DNA of 64,000 bases from Colwellia sp. Arc7-D (GTDB lineage Bacteria; Pseudomonadota; Gammaproteobacteria; Enterobacterales; Alteromonadaceae), in the NCBI RefSeq assembly GCF_003061515.1, contig NZ_CP028924.1:3720001-3784000 (forward strand). Reading direction: 5' to 3'. Positions within the stretch are counted from its first letter, which is position 1, and every line of letters begins with the position of its first letter. This document shows positions 51,645 through 61,038 of the stretch, one piece after another. Under the pieces are notes generated by a model. The model had not been told where the DNA came from. It ran no database searches and saw only the letters and a list, made by a program, of their open reading frames with translations. The translations under genes were made by a program, and so were the position numbers.

Positions 51645-52580
51645 TTAGCCGTTGATAAAATCAACACCTTCTTTAATGTCTGCGTTTAATGTAGCAAGCA
51701 TGTCATTTTTAGCTTTTTCTTCAAAAGCACTTAGCTCGCCGTAAGGTAAAATTTCAGTAATACCATTTACACCTAAACGTACTGGGTGAGCAAAAAATGG
51801 CGCATCGCCACCTTCAACTTCAACATAAGCGTAATCAACAACATCTTCGCCTTGTAAACCTTTCACTAAAGATAAACAAAAACGAGCAGCAGCAGCGCCC
51901 ATTGAAAGTGTAGCAGAACCGCCACCAGCTTTAGCGTTTACAACTTCAGTACCCGCATTTTGAATGCGTGGTGTTAACGCTGCAACTTCTTCATCAGAAA
52001 AAGTAACACCTTCAACTTGTGAAAGAAGTGGTAAAATTGTTGTGCCTGAATGGCCACCAATTACCGGAACTTTAACTTCGCTTACGTTCAAGCCTTTTAA
52101 TTCAGCAATGAAAGCTTCAGAGCGAATAACATCAAGTGTAGTCACACCAAAAACACGGTTTTTGTCGTAAGTACCTGCTTTTTTGAAAACTTCAGCAACA
52201 ATTGGCACTGTACCGTTTACAGGGTTAGTAATAATACCAACCAAGGCTTTAGGGCAATTTGCCACTATACCTTCAGCTAAGGTTTTAATAATACCAGCAT
52301 TAACAGCAAATAAATCTGCACGGTCCATACCTGGTTTGCGAGGCATGCCAGCAGGAATAATTACAATATCTGCACCAGTAAGAGCACCGGCTAAGTTGTC
52401 AGCACCAAAACCAGCAACTTTTACTGCTGTTGGGATGTGTGATAAATCAACGGCAACACCTGGAACTACTGGTGCAACGTCATATAAAGATAGCTCAGAA
52501 CCTGCAGGTAATTGAGTTTTTAATAGTAAAGATAACGCTTGGCCGATTCCGCCAGCAGCGCCTAGCACAGCAACTTTCAT
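51645..52580 (-). CDS. mdh: Malate dehydrogenase (NAD)
   Basis: TCA-cycle enzyme that interconverts malate and oxaloacetate. 311 aa, close to the 312-aa E. coli enzyme. The NAD fold [14 protein letters not shown] is at the N-terminus, the mobile loop [15 protein letters not shown] carries the substrate arginines, and the catalytic His is in [14 protein letters not shown]. Divergent from argR, as in E. coli. Confidence 0.98.
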   Translation of the reverse strand: MKVAVLGAAGGIGQALSLLLKTQLPAGSELSLYDVAPVVPGVAVDLSHIPTAVKVAGFGADNLAGALTGADIVIIPAGMPRKPGMDRADLFAVNAGIIKTLAEGIVANCPKALVGIITNPVNGTVPIVAEVFKKAGTYDKNRVFGVTTLDVIRSEAFIAELKGLNVSEVKVPVIGGHSGTTILPLLSQVEGVTFSDEEVAALTPRIQNAGTEVVNAKAGGGSATLSMGAAAARFCLSLVKGLQGEDVVDYAYVEVEGGDAPFFAHPVRLGVNGITEILPYGELSAFEEKAKNDMLATLNADIKEGVDFING

Positions 52581-52847
52581 TCGATGTCTCCGAAAATTTG
52601 AGTAATTACGTAAAAAAATTTGTTGGCCAAAAGATATATTATAACCAACAAAAAAACAATGTTTATACCAATTCTATCAAATATATTTCCCGCCTAGCGC
52701 GTCAATACTTAATTGAGTTAGTGTTATTCATCTGTATTGACCTATAAGGATAACGTATAATAAAAATTGTGAAATAATACTTAGGTATAATTTAGATATT
52801 ATCAACCAACAATAGTCGACCATAATTTTATCACTTAATGGACCTAT

Positions 52848-53321
52848 ATGAGCGGACAAAACAAACAAGAAGCTTTAGTGCAAGCTTTCAAAGATTTATT
52901 AAATCAGGAACAATTTAGTTCACAAGGCGATATTGCTGATGCTTTAAAGGCTCAAGGCTTTGAAAATATTAGCCAATCTAAAGTATCACGGATGTTAAGC
53001 AAGTTTGGTGCGGTACGTACGCGTAATGCCCGACAAGAAATGGTTTACTGCTTGCCTGCAGAGCTAGGAATGCCAACAGCTAAAAGCCCACTTAAACAAC
53101 TTGTTCTTGATATTGAACATAACGATGTGATGATAATCATTAGAACAAGCCCCGGAGCAGCACAACTAATCGCTCGCTTACTGGACAGCTTAAGTAAAAG
53201 TGATGGTGTTTTAGGTACGATTGCAGGTGATGACACCATTTTCATTGCCCCAACTGATGTCAAAGCAATTAAGCAAACCATTTCGAGACTTGAAGATTTA
53301 TTCTTAAAAAATCTAACTTAA
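52848..53321 (+). CDS. argR: Arginine repressor ArgR
   Basis: Hexameric arginine-responsive repressor of arginine biosynthesis genes. 157 aa. The N-terminal winged helix includes [26 protein letters not shown]. The C-terminal oligomerisation and arginine-binding domain shows [15 protein letters not shown] and [11 protein letters not shown]. Divergent from mdh with 267 bp between. I could not identify convincing ARG boxes in that gap. Confidence 0.97.
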   Translation: MSGQNKQEALVQAFKDLLNQEQFSSQGDIADALKAQGFENISQSKVSRMLSKFGAVRTRNARQEMVYCLPAELGMPTAKSPLKQLVLDIEHNDVMIIIRTSPGAAQLIARLLDSLSKSDGVLGTIAGDDTIFIAPTDVKAIKQTISRLEDLFLKNLT

Positions 53322-53340
53322 CTGATTTAGCTAAATTTAT

Positions 53341-53380
53341 ATCACTAATTTAGCTTAATAAATCAAACTAAATTAGTGAT
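53341..53380. terminator. Hairpin after argR
   Basis: 13-bp arms ATCACTAATTTAG/CTAAATTAGTGAT with a 14-nt loop, 19 bp after the argR stop, between argR and the convergent peroxidase gene. There is no T-run, so terminator activity is a guess. Confidence 0.5.
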
Positions 53381-53549
53381 TCTGATCAAGTACTGAATAA
53401 GGGTTATGTATCTTTATACTGCAGCCTTTGAAAGCTAACCTACCTTTAAAATTAGCAAAAGATACTAAAATATAAATTCAGCAACACTAAGCTTACATGC
53501 AGCAAATCAGCCTGGTTATTTTAAGCTCGCTTTCTCAATTTTATCAGCG

Positions 53550-54473
53550 CTACTCACCCAACTTTGCCAAAATATTTAAGCTAGGTACAAAAAATGCAGC
53601 GCCAGTTTCGGCTTGAGTATATTTAAGCATGTGGTCACTGTGACCATGTGCATCACCGCCAATCATACTTTTTAGCATTAATTCGAATGGCTCAGGTGAA
53701 TGACAATAAGAAACAAAAAACAACCCTTGCAGCTTCATATCGCCATAAGGCATGCTTTGTCTTAATATTTCAAGACTTTTGCCTTCACTATCTTTTAAAT
53801 TCACGCGTTTTATATGAGATGTGGGCGCTTTGTTTTCTTCTGAATACTCTTCATTATTAACTTTAGTACGTGAAAAAACGTCTTCTTGCTCTTTCACTTC
53901 TAATGAATTCCATAAGTTCAGGTTATGACGGTATCGCTGAATATGTAAATAGCTGCCTGAAGCGAATTCAGCATCTTGTTCATCGTTAATCAAGGCCACA
54001 CGTCGACGATGATGACCTTGTGGGTTTTCAGTGCCATCAACAAAACCCGTTAAATCACGGCCATCTAAAAATCGAAAAGCTCTTACTTGCTCAACCAACT
54101 CAACACTGTCAGCTAATAACTGACAGACCTTAGTCGCAACAATGTGATTTACGTCTGCACGATCACCACGAATTTCAATATACAAATCGTAATTATTTGA
54201 GGGCGCTGTGCAATCTTCAATCGCCATTTCTGGAAATTGACGCAAATGCTTGGGTCGCCCTTGCGGATAAAGTTCATCCCAAAAGTTGGTACCAATAGCA
54301 ATAACACCAGCTAAATTAGCTTCAGAAAAACGATCAGCATATTTATCAAATAAAGCTGGCAACCGTGATAGTGCTTTACGCAAAAACAAATAGTTATCAT
54401 CTAAGGCATTAAATAATAAATAATAACCATGAAGACTAGGCTCTGCACACACGCCAAACTGCTCTCTTGCCAT
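53550..54473 (-). CDS. DyP-type heme peroxidase (YfeX-like)
   Basis: A 307-aa cytoplasmic DyP peroxidase of the YfeX branch (no signal peptide). The GxxDG motif is present in FVDGTENPQGH. The probable heme-ligand histidine lies in YRHNLNLWNSL, followed by VFSRTK. C-terminal family stretches include SYCHSPEPFELMLKSM and GAAFFVPSLNIL. Substrate unknown; roles proposed for relatives include oxidative stress and heme/porphyrin chemistry. It stands alone between argR and amtB. Confidence 0.92.
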   Translation of the reverse strand: MAREQFGVCAEPSLHGYYLLFNALDDNYLFLRKALSRLPALFDKYADRFSEANLAGVIAIGTNFWDELYPQGRPKHLRQFPEMAIEDCTAPSNNYDLYIEIRGDRADVNHIVATKVCQLLADSVELVEQVRAFRFLDGRDLTGFVDGTENPQGHHRRRVALINDEQDAEFASGSYLHIQRYRHNLNLWNSLEVKEQEDVFSRTKVNNEEYSEENKAPTSHIKRVNLKDSEGKSLEILRQSMPYGDMKLQGLFFVSYCHSPEPFELMLKSMIGGDAHGHSDHMLKYTQAETGAAFFVPSLNILAKLGE

Positions 54474-54610
54474 CTAATATCCACTAATAAAAAAATCGAT
54501 TAATACCTAATTTTACACAGTTTATGACTAATGGCAGTAAACTTTGAAAAATATTTCAACGTTAGACTATTTTATAGCGTTAAGTTGAAGTAGTAATCGG
54601 TAAAAAAAAT

Positions 54611-54638
54611 AAGCCTGTGTAAATGAATACACAGGCTT
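54611..54638 (-). terminator. Terminator after amtB
   Basis: 10-bp stem AAGCCTGTGT/ACACAGGCTT with an 8-nt loop. On the minus strand it runs into ATTTTTTTTA. It lies 33 bp past the amtB stop and ends the glnK-amtB operon. Confidence 0.92.
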
Positions 54639-54670
54639 AATGGTTTTAAAGCGATTAGTTTGAGCGTGAC

Positions 54671-55936
54671 TTAGCCACGCGTAAACTCAGGATAAGCTTC
54701 CATACCACAATCCGATTTATCACAACCTTCATATTCATCATCTTCACTTACTCTAATGCCGATTAATTTTTTCAAAATAAACCAAACAACAAAGCTTGTA
54801 GCGAATACCCAAACAAAAATAGTTGCCGCACCAATTAATTGGCCGCTAAAGCTTGAACCACTATTTGTCACAGGCACTAGTAATAAACCTAGTAAACCAA
54901 CAACACCATGTACTGAAATAGCACCGACAGGATCATCAATTTTTATTTTATCTAAGCTGATAATTGATAACACGACAACAATACCTGCAATTGCGCCAAA
55001 CAGTGTAGCTTGTATAGGTGTTGGTGTAGATGGCTCTGCGGTAATAACAACTAGGCCTGCTAATGCACCATTGAGTGCCATGGTTAAATCAGCTTTTTTG
55101 AATAACAATTTAGCAAATACTAATGCTGCTATAGCACCAGCTGCAGCTGCGGCATTGGTATTTAAGAAAACCAAAGCCACTGAGTGTGAACTAGCAATAT
55201 CACCTAGCTTTAACACTGAACCGCCGTTAAAACCAAACCAACCCATCCATAAAATAAAGGTACCTAAAGTTGCCATAGGTAAGTTTGAACCTGGTATAGC
55301 GTTTATTTGACCATTTTTACCGTATTTACCTTTACGAGCACCTAACAGTAAAACACCAGCTAAGGCTGCTGCTGCACCGGCCATATGTACAATACCTGAA
55401 CCAGCAAAATCTGAGAATCCAAGCTCTGAAAGTGTGTATAAACCAAACACGGCGTTACCACCCCAAGTCCAGCTACCTTCCATTGGATAAATTACACCCG
55501 TTAACACAACCGCAAAAGCTAAAAATGCCCATAACTTCATACGCTCAGCAACGGCACCTGACACAATAGACATCGCTGTTGCTACAAAAACTACTTGGAA
55601 AAAGAAGTCTGATGCAGCTGAATATATTGCCGCGCCAGTGAAACCATCTTCTCTTGTAGAGAAATCAGCCAACACTTTTGCAGGATCAACCGTTTCTATA
55701 CCTGATAAAAACATGCCGCCACCGTACATAATGTCGTAACCGACAAATAAATACATCATGCAAGAAATAGCATAAAGTGCGACGTTTTTAGTCAAAATTT
55801 CTGTGGTGTTTTTAGCTCTAACTAAACCGGCTTCTAACATTGAAAAGCCAGCAGCCATCCACATGACTAAGGCACCACAAATTAGAAAATAAAAAGTGTC
55901 CATTGCGTACTGTAGTTGAAAAATATTTTGTTCCAT
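54671..55936 (-). CDS. amtB: Ammonium channel AmtB
   Basis: Trimeric inner-membrane ammonium channel, 421 aa with about eleven membrane segments. The twin pore histidines are visible in GSGIVHMAGAAAAL and ISVHGVVGLLG; the gating aromatic region is in FFFQVVFVATAMSIVSG. It has no obvious cleavable signal peptide, unlike E. coli AmtB. It is paired with glnK (9 bp apart), whose product blocks the channel when nitrogen is plentiful. Confidence 0.96.
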   Translation of the reverse strand: MEQNIFQLQYAMDTFYFLICGALVMWMAAGFSMLEAGLVRAKNTTEILTKNVALYAISCMMYLFVGYDIMYGGGMFLSGIETVDPAKVLADFSTREDGFTGAAIYSAASDFFFQVVFVATAMSIVSGAVAERMKLWAFLAFAVVLTGVIYPMEGSWTWGGNAVFGLYTLSELGFSDFAGSGIVHMAGAAAALAGVLLLGARKGKYGKNGQINAIPGSNLPMATLGTFILWMGWFGFNGGSVLKLGDIASSHSVALVFLNTNAAAAAGAIAALVFAKLLFKKADLTMALNGALAGLVVITAEPSTPTPIQATLFGAIAGIVVVLSIISLDKIKIDDPVGAISVHGVVGLLGLLLVPVTNSGSSFSGQLIGAATIFVWVFATSFVVWFILKKLIGIRVSEDDEYEGCDKSDCGMEAYPEFTRG

Positions 55937-55945
55937 GATTTTCTC

Positions 55946-56296
<351 letters not shown>

Positions 56297-56320
56297 TTAA
56301 TTATTATTAACTATTCCTTA

Positions 56321-56336
56321 TCAAGCTTTATGCCAA
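56321..56336 (-). promoter_or_regulatory. Sigma-54-type promoter of glnK-amtB
   Basis: TTGGCATAAAGCTTGA on the minus strand gives a -24 GG and a -12 TTG at the correct 11-base register; only the -12 C is replaced by A. It lies 37 bp upstream of the glnK start, and an NtrC-type palindrome lies about 52 bp further upstream. Confidence 0.65.
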
Positions 56337-56387
56337 AAAAAATAACAATTAAAAACAAAAGGTTAGTGATTTTCATGCCAAGATAAA

Positions 56388-56404
56388 CGCACCACAATAG
56401 TGCG
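56388..56404. promoter_or_regulatory. NtrC binding site
   Basis: CGCACCACAATAGTGCG is a near-palindrome matching the NtrC pattern GCACY-N5-GGTGC (read on the minus strand), about 52-70 bp upstream of the predicted sigma-54 element. A possible weaker half-site is at 56429-56435. Confidence 0.75.
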
Positions 56405-56735
56405 AATCAAATTGATTTGAGAGCAACTGGTGCAACATTTATTACCATGATGGAGGGGCGTAAAGTATTTTATAGAGAAACGTAATTTAACGAAGAAAGA
56501 CTTGCGTATTGATATAAATTTAATCAATAGGATACTTAAATTTAAAAAGAAAAATGAATTAACAGTGATTATTCTTGTACTGTAAACAAACTAATGTCGG
56601 TAAGTTTAGCCAAAATAACTAGGTTGCAGACTAACCTATATCAATCAGCTTAACGTTACGAATGTCTAAAAGTGAAATGCAATGACCATCATATTGAATA
56701 GGTTTTAAACATGATGACCATCAGTAATTTAGCCA

Positions 56736-57584
56736 CTAAAAAATGGTAGCGGCACTGGGGTTAATAATCGATAAAATACTCAAACGCTCGAAATCACAAT
56801 AATTAATTGTTCCTTGTAGCATTTCATCGTCAATAAGTAACTGTTGCATAGCATTATCAGGAAATAACAACTCAGCATCGTGCGCACTGCAGTCGAATTG
56901 ACTCAACATAATTCTTTTTGATAAATAGAGTAATTTAATTTCGTCTGTACTGTAAGTAAAGTCGCTATTATCTTGATTACGAATAGGCTCTATAATACTA
57001 AAAGGCAATTGCCATTGTTTTAAAAGCTCTGCAGCGCAATCAGCATAGGTAAAACCAAGTGTCTTTTTTTGTTTATCCCACGGCAATTCAGTAGCGGTAA
57101 ATTTGTTCGCAACTACGGCTTTCTCAGGGGCTATTTGTTGAACAACAAGTTCACCCAAATTATGTAGAAGACCAATAAGAAATAAGCGCTCTGCATTTGG
57201 AATTCTCAGGTTAACACCTAGATACTTTACTATTAGTGCGCAATCTACACTTTTACACCAAAAATCATCTAAATAGTCTTGTTCAACGTCTAACGCTTTA
57301 AATGCACGACTAGTGAAAAAGGCGATAACCAAATTATAAACTTCAGTAATACCTAACACCAAAACAGCTTTTGATATGGTGTCAATTTTACCTGGGTAGC
57401 TAAAAAGTGAACTATTAGCGAGTTTTAATATGGTTCCTGCTAATGCAGGATCCAATATTATTACGTCAGCAATATCGTCAATCGTAGAATTGTCATCATC
57501 GATCAGCTCTTTAATACGGATAAAAGAATCTGAAAGTACAAATATTTCACTGGCTTGTTGTGCATAGTCGTTTTCATTCATCAT
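56736..57584 (-). CDS. HDOD domain protein
   Basis: 282 aa. The HDOD domain covers about residues 15-205, with DPALAGTILKLANSS, ISKAVLVLGITEVYNL and LFLIGLLHNLGELV. In this last motif Asn stands where true HD phosphohydrolases have Asp, as expected for the catalytically inactive HDOD fold. Members act as signalling or regulatory scaffolds, often with cyclic-di-GMP or chemotaxis systems. No other domain is seen, and no such partner is adjacent. Specific role unknown. Confidence 0.88.
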   Translation of the reverse strand: MMNENDYAQQASEIFVLSDSFIRIKELIDDDNSTIDDIADVIILDPALAGTILKLANSSLFSYPGKIDTISKAVLVLGITEVYNLVIAFFTSRAFKALDVEQDYLDDFWCKSVDCALIVKYLGVNLRIPNAERLFLIGLLHNLGELVVQQIAPEKAVVANKFTATELPWDKQKKTLGFTYADCAAELLKQWQLPFSIIEPIRNQDNSDFTYSTDEIKLLYLSKRIMLSQFDCSAHDAELLFPDNAMQQLLIDDEMLQGTINYCDFERLSILSIINPSAATIF

Positions 57585-57684
57585 AATGATCCTAAAATCT
57601 CATTCATCGCTACAAATAACTCAATTATAAATACAATCTCAAGTAATAAGTTTAGTTTAGCCTATGTAATATCAAATAAAATAA

Positions 57685-58518
57685 TTAACTTGCCTTCAAG
57701 CTTACATGGTAAGAGGTAAACTTCCTGAGATTAATAACACCGGTGTCAAAAATTAAATATTGCCCTTTTATACCAAGTAAAACACCTGAAACCTCAGCTG
57801 TTTTATCAAAGTTAAAAGATGAAATTTTGGTTAAATATTGCGTTACAGGAAAATGTAAATCTACAATATCTTCATCTAATGCTATGACAGCATCAGTGCC
57901 ATACTTAAGGCTAACACTTGCTAATTTTTCTGCTATTTTTGGTTTTAGCTCTTCTGCAATTGCTTTTAGATCTATGTTTTCAGCACTACCTTTGAGCATT
58001 GCGCGCCAATTGGTTTTATCCGCGATAAACTCCGCTAAAGCAATTTCTACTAAACCAGACTGTAAGCGAGTACTTACTTTAAAGATAGGCAATGCTTGAG
58101 TGGCACCTTGATCAATCCAGCGAGTAGGTATTTGTGTATGACGCGTAATACCGACTTTTAAACCTGAAGTATTTGCCAAATAAACATAATGCGGGATCAT
58201 ACAATTGCTTTCTCCCCATTGCGGATCTCGACAAGTGCCTTGCTCAAAATGACAAGTTTCTGGCTTCATAATACACATATCGCATTGTGCTAATTTTTGC
58301 ATACAAGGGTAACAATAGCCTTGAGAATAACTCTTTTTAATTTTTCGACCACAGTGCTGACAATCTATATGGCCGGTAAAATTTAGCGTCAGGTGCTTGG
58401 AAATAAGTGGATTTAATTCGACTTCTTGTTCGCCTAAAACCATACAATAATTTACCGTACCGTCTGCGTCTAAATCCGCTCGCATTTTGCGCAGAGCACC
58501 CGCTTCTATTTGCAACAT
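57685..58518 (-). CDS. DUF2797 protein with zinc-finger-like cysteines
   Basis: 277 aa resembling DUF2797. The N-terminal half is cysteine-rich, with CQHC, CYPC and CDMC pairs between about residues 50-82 and further Cys/His near 88-96, probably a metal site. The middle contains YLANTSGLKVGITRHTQIPTRWIDQGA, reminiscent of a GIY-YIG core (YLA...KVGITR). Function unknown; nucleic acid binding is plausible. Divergent from the GIY-YIG gene at 58658. Confidence 0.8.
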   Translation of the reverse strand: MLQIEAGALRKMRADLDADGTVNYCMVLGEQEVELNPLISKHLTLNFTGHIDCQHCGRKIKKSYSQGYCYPCMQKLAQCDMCIMKPETCHFEQGTCRDPQWGESNCMIPHYVYLANTSGLKVGITRHTQIPTRWIDQGATQALPIFKVSTRLQSGLVEIALAEFIADKTNWRAMLKGSAENIDLKAIAEELKPKIAEKLASVSLKYGTDAVIALDEDIVDLHFPVTQYLTKISSFNFDKTAEVSGVLLGIKGQYLIFDTGVINLRKFTSYHVSLKAS

Positions 58519-58657
58519 ATCTCAACCTATTATTTTTTTAGGGTGTAATAATATAAAAATCGACTTCTAGCAGCTAGCATTAATTCAATAATACCTCGAA
58601 TATCTAGACAAAAGTTGCGAAAATGCATGAATAGTTCACCGATCAGACACTTAATTT

Positions 58658-58930
58658 ATGTGGTATGTTTATTTTCTTCGCTGTGCTGACAACAGCCTTT
58701 ATGCCGGCATTACTACGTCACTTGAACGACGTTTGTATGAGCACAACGAGTGCAACAAAAAAGCAGCAAAGTATACTCGTGTCCGTCGACCAGTCACATT
58801 AGTCTATGCTGAGCCGCAATTAAATCGTCAGGAAGCAAGTCGTCGTGAATATCAGCTTAAGCAGTTGAGTAAGCAAAATAAAGAGCAACTTGTGTCTCAA
58901 TATTCTCATTCCAGTGACTCACATAAATAA
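58658..58930 (+). CDS. GIY-YIG nuclease family protein (YhbQ/UPF0213 type)
   Basis: 90-aa minimal GIY-YIG domain: WYVYFLRCADNSLYAGIT gives the Y...YxG-type core, followed by catalytic-type Arg in SLERRLYEHN and Glu in RQEASRREYQLKQ. Members of this small family (E. coli YhbQ) are thought to cleave DNA or act in repair; biological role unclear. Stand-alone, divergent from the DUF2797 gene. Confidence 0.9.
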   Translation: MWYVYFLRCADNSLYAGITTSLERRLYEHNECNKKAAKYTRVRRPVTLVYAEPQLNRQEASRREYQLKQLSKQNKEQLVSQYSHSSDSHK

Positions 58931-59061
58931 CCAACAAACCTCTAAAGGCCCTACAATTACTGGTCTGCTTTGTCTGTTAAAGATGAATAAACTTCGATCT
59001 TAATCCATCATACTGATAGAATAGCGCCGATTTCAACACCTTAAAGTGATAGTAAATAGCC

Positions 59062-59775
59062 ATGTTTTTAGAAAATTATTGCCAAATTACGGATGATAAA
59101 ATTAGTTTCACACGTCAACAGGCGAGCGATTTTGCAAAGCAAATTGCTGACGATTTTAATCCGCTTCATGATATACAAGCAAAACGTTTCTGTGTGCCTG
59201 GTGACTTGCTGTTTTCATTAATTTTAGAGCGTGCTGGTTTACACCAAGAAATGAGCTTTAAGTTCTCAGGTATGGTTACCGATGCTACTAAGTTAACGAT
59301 TCCAACAAAAATAACCACTGCAGCGAGTATTGTTGACGATAATCAAAAAGAATATCTGAATATGTCTGTATCGGGTGACTACACAAAGAGTAGCAAAACC
59401 ATCACGGCGTTAACTCGAGCTTATGTTGAGTTTTCAGGACACACCTTTCCTCATATTCTTGTCGAATTAATGAAAGAATGCCAGGTTATGATCAACCCTA
59501 CTCGCCCTATGATCATGTACGAAAGTATGTCAATTCATCTCGATAATCTAGATTTTGAAGAAGTGACATTAAAGTTATCGTCAACCACACTCGATATTGA
59601 TGGTAAACGCGGAAATGCCTGCTTATCATTTGATTTAGTTTCAAAAGGTCAAGTGATCGGGAACGGCAAGAAATTCATGCTATTAAGTGGTTTAAGAGAT
59701 TATTGCCAAGAAACTATTGATAATATTGTTACTCAATACAATGATACAAAAGCACAATATTTAACACAGAGATAA
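59062..59775 (+). CDS. DUF3581 family protein (hot-dog-like)
   Basis: 237 aa resembling DUF3581, found in marine gammaproteobacteria. Near the N-terminus DFNPLHD matches the DxNPxH motif of MaoC-like hot-dog hydratases. The rest is consistent with a double hot-dog fold, but the enzyme activity is not established. No signal peptide. Its convergent neighbour is the small PGPGW-type membrane protein; no operon partner is obvious. Confidence 0.78.
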   Translation: MFLENYCQITDDKISFTRQQASDFAKQIADDFNPLHDIQAKRFCVPGDLLFSLILERAGLHQEMSFKFSGMVTDATKLTIPTKITTAASIVDDNQKEYLNMSVSGDYTKSSKTITALTRAYVEFSGHTFPHILVELMKECQVMINPTRPMIMYESMSIHLDNLDFEEVTLKLSSTTLDIDGKRGNACLSFDLVSKGQVIGNGKKFMLLSGLRDYCQETIDNIVTQYNDTKAQYLTQR

Positions 59776-59824
59776 TCACAAACCTCGGAATACCCACCAG
59801 ATTTAAACGGCTTGATTAAGTTAA

Positions 59825-59860
59825 AGATAAGTCATTACGATTTAAGCTAATGACTTATCT
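59825..59860. terminator. Bidirectional hairpin between the DUF3581 gene and the small membrane protein gene
   Basis: 13-bp perfect arms AGATAAGTCATTA/TAATGACTTATCT with a 10-nt loop, between convergent genes. T-tract poor; terminator role likely but unproven. Confidence 0.6.
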
Positions 59861-59892
59861 AGTACTTAATTATGTTTAGTTGTCACGCTTGC

Positions 59893-60147
59893 TTAACTGC
59901 GTAGTTTCCTATTCAACCAATGCAGGGCTTGGTCGGCTTTAATAGCCGCCCGACGAAAATAACGTTGGCTTTTTTTGAGCCAAATTTTAGCCCAATCAAA
60001 CTCTAAACTTAACAAAGCTAGGCCCAGCGGAATAAAGAATACCGCAGGACCAGGTAGTAATATGAATATTGCTCCTAACAACAAACACACAAAGCCTAGC
60101 AAAGTTAGTGCTAAGCGTTTTATCTTTTCTGATATGTTATTTGTCAT
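59893..60147 (-). CDS. Small inner-membrane protein, PGPGW family
   Basis: 84 aa with two adjacent hydrophobic segments (about 12-28 and 31-46) around the family motif LLPGPAVFFIPLGLALLSLEF, then a basic C-terminal tail rich in Arg/Lys (KKSQRYFRRAAIKADQ). Resembles the putative transmembrane PGPGW family. Function unknown. Confidence 0.75.
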   Translation of the reverse strand: MTNNISEKIKRLALTLLGFVCLLLGAIFILLPGPAVFFIPLGLALLSLEFDWAKIWLKKSQRYFRRAAIKADQALHWLNRKLRS

Positions 60148-60325
60148 AATAGACCTTTAAGTTGTTTTTTCTTACATCATTAATGGCAAGTAATAGTAAG
60201 TAACAGCAAAGGTTGTTCCAAAAAATATTATTCATACTTATCAAGTAAGTAAGAATAATCTTTAAAAATCCAGCAGAATACTGTGGTTTAAAAAACAATT
60301 TAATAGTGAAAATAACAACAAAGTT

Positions 60326-60841
60326 TTAATAATAATTATCAAATTCAATTTGCTGACGGCGCTTGTCTTCAACACAGGCGGCAAACTGTTGAGTTGATTT
60401 TGGCCGAGCACACATTTTCGCGGGTTTATAAAATGATAACCAAGCCTGTAATTTTTCAACTTGGTATTTAGAGCGCACTACAACAGGGTGATCACTGGCA
60501 AAAGGTATTAAAGGTTTAATCGCCTTATACGGCTTTTGCTCTGCCCTTACCGTAGTAGATTTAAGTGTCTTTTTTCTGCGTTGTTTCGCAACTTTTTTCT
60601 GCTTTTTTTTCTTTGTTTTAGGTTTGAGTTTACCCGTTTCACATTGCCACCATATATTTCGAGCTTTAGACTCTTTAACTGCTAAGCTTTGACTACGCTT
60701 GTTTGAGTTAGATTGACGTTGTTGCGTTTGCACATTGTCGAGTTTACTTCGATACCCTTTACAGTGCTTTTTACCTGCTGTTACGGTCATTGAAAATAAT
60801 AAACTCATCGTCAGTAGACTAAAAATAATTATTTTTTGCAT
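60326..60841 (-). CDS. Secreted lysine-rich hypothetical protein
   Basis: 171 aa, no family recognised. The N-terminal signal peptide (about residues 1-22, cleavage after VTA) is clear. The mature protein is very basic, with a Lys/Arg-rich block (about 74-96, KTKKKKQKKVAKQRRKK) and scattered cysteines (CKGY, WWQCETG, KMCARP, AACVEDKR). A periplasmic, possibly polyanion-binding protein is a guess. It is divergent from the LigE-like ligase gene at 61039, 197 bp apart, so a shared role in extracytoplasmic DNA handling is conceivable but unsupported. Confidence 0.7.
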   Translation of the reverse strand: MQKIIIFSLLTMSLLFSMTVTAGKKHCKGYRSKLDNVQTQQRQSNSNKRSQSLAVKESKARNIWWQCETGKLKPKTKKKKQKKVAKQRRKKTLKSTTVRAEQKPYKAIKPLIPFASDHPVVVRSKYQVEKLQAWLSFYKPAKMCARPKSTQQFAACVEDKRRQQIEFDNYY

Positions 60842-61038
60842 TGGCTTTCATCCATTGAATTCCATAGTAAGCCAGAGTGTAGTCAAGATTGAGAAAAAGT
60901 CGACTTAATCGATAACGCCTATAGTTAGCTAATTCATCAAGTGATAAACCAAATCAAAAAAATACTTCTATACTGTATTCGAATCTAGCCAACAAAAGCG
61001 CTAAATACTTTAAAGTTACTTTAGATTAAGGGACAAGG

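Noticed and set aside
52581..52847. ARG boxes between mdh and argR
   Set aside because: Only half-like ATTCA elements were seen; none pairs with a TGAAT at proper spacing.
54756..55310. 184-codon plus-strand frame opposite amtB
   Set aside because: Antisense shadow of a conserved hydrophobic gene with no family resemblance.
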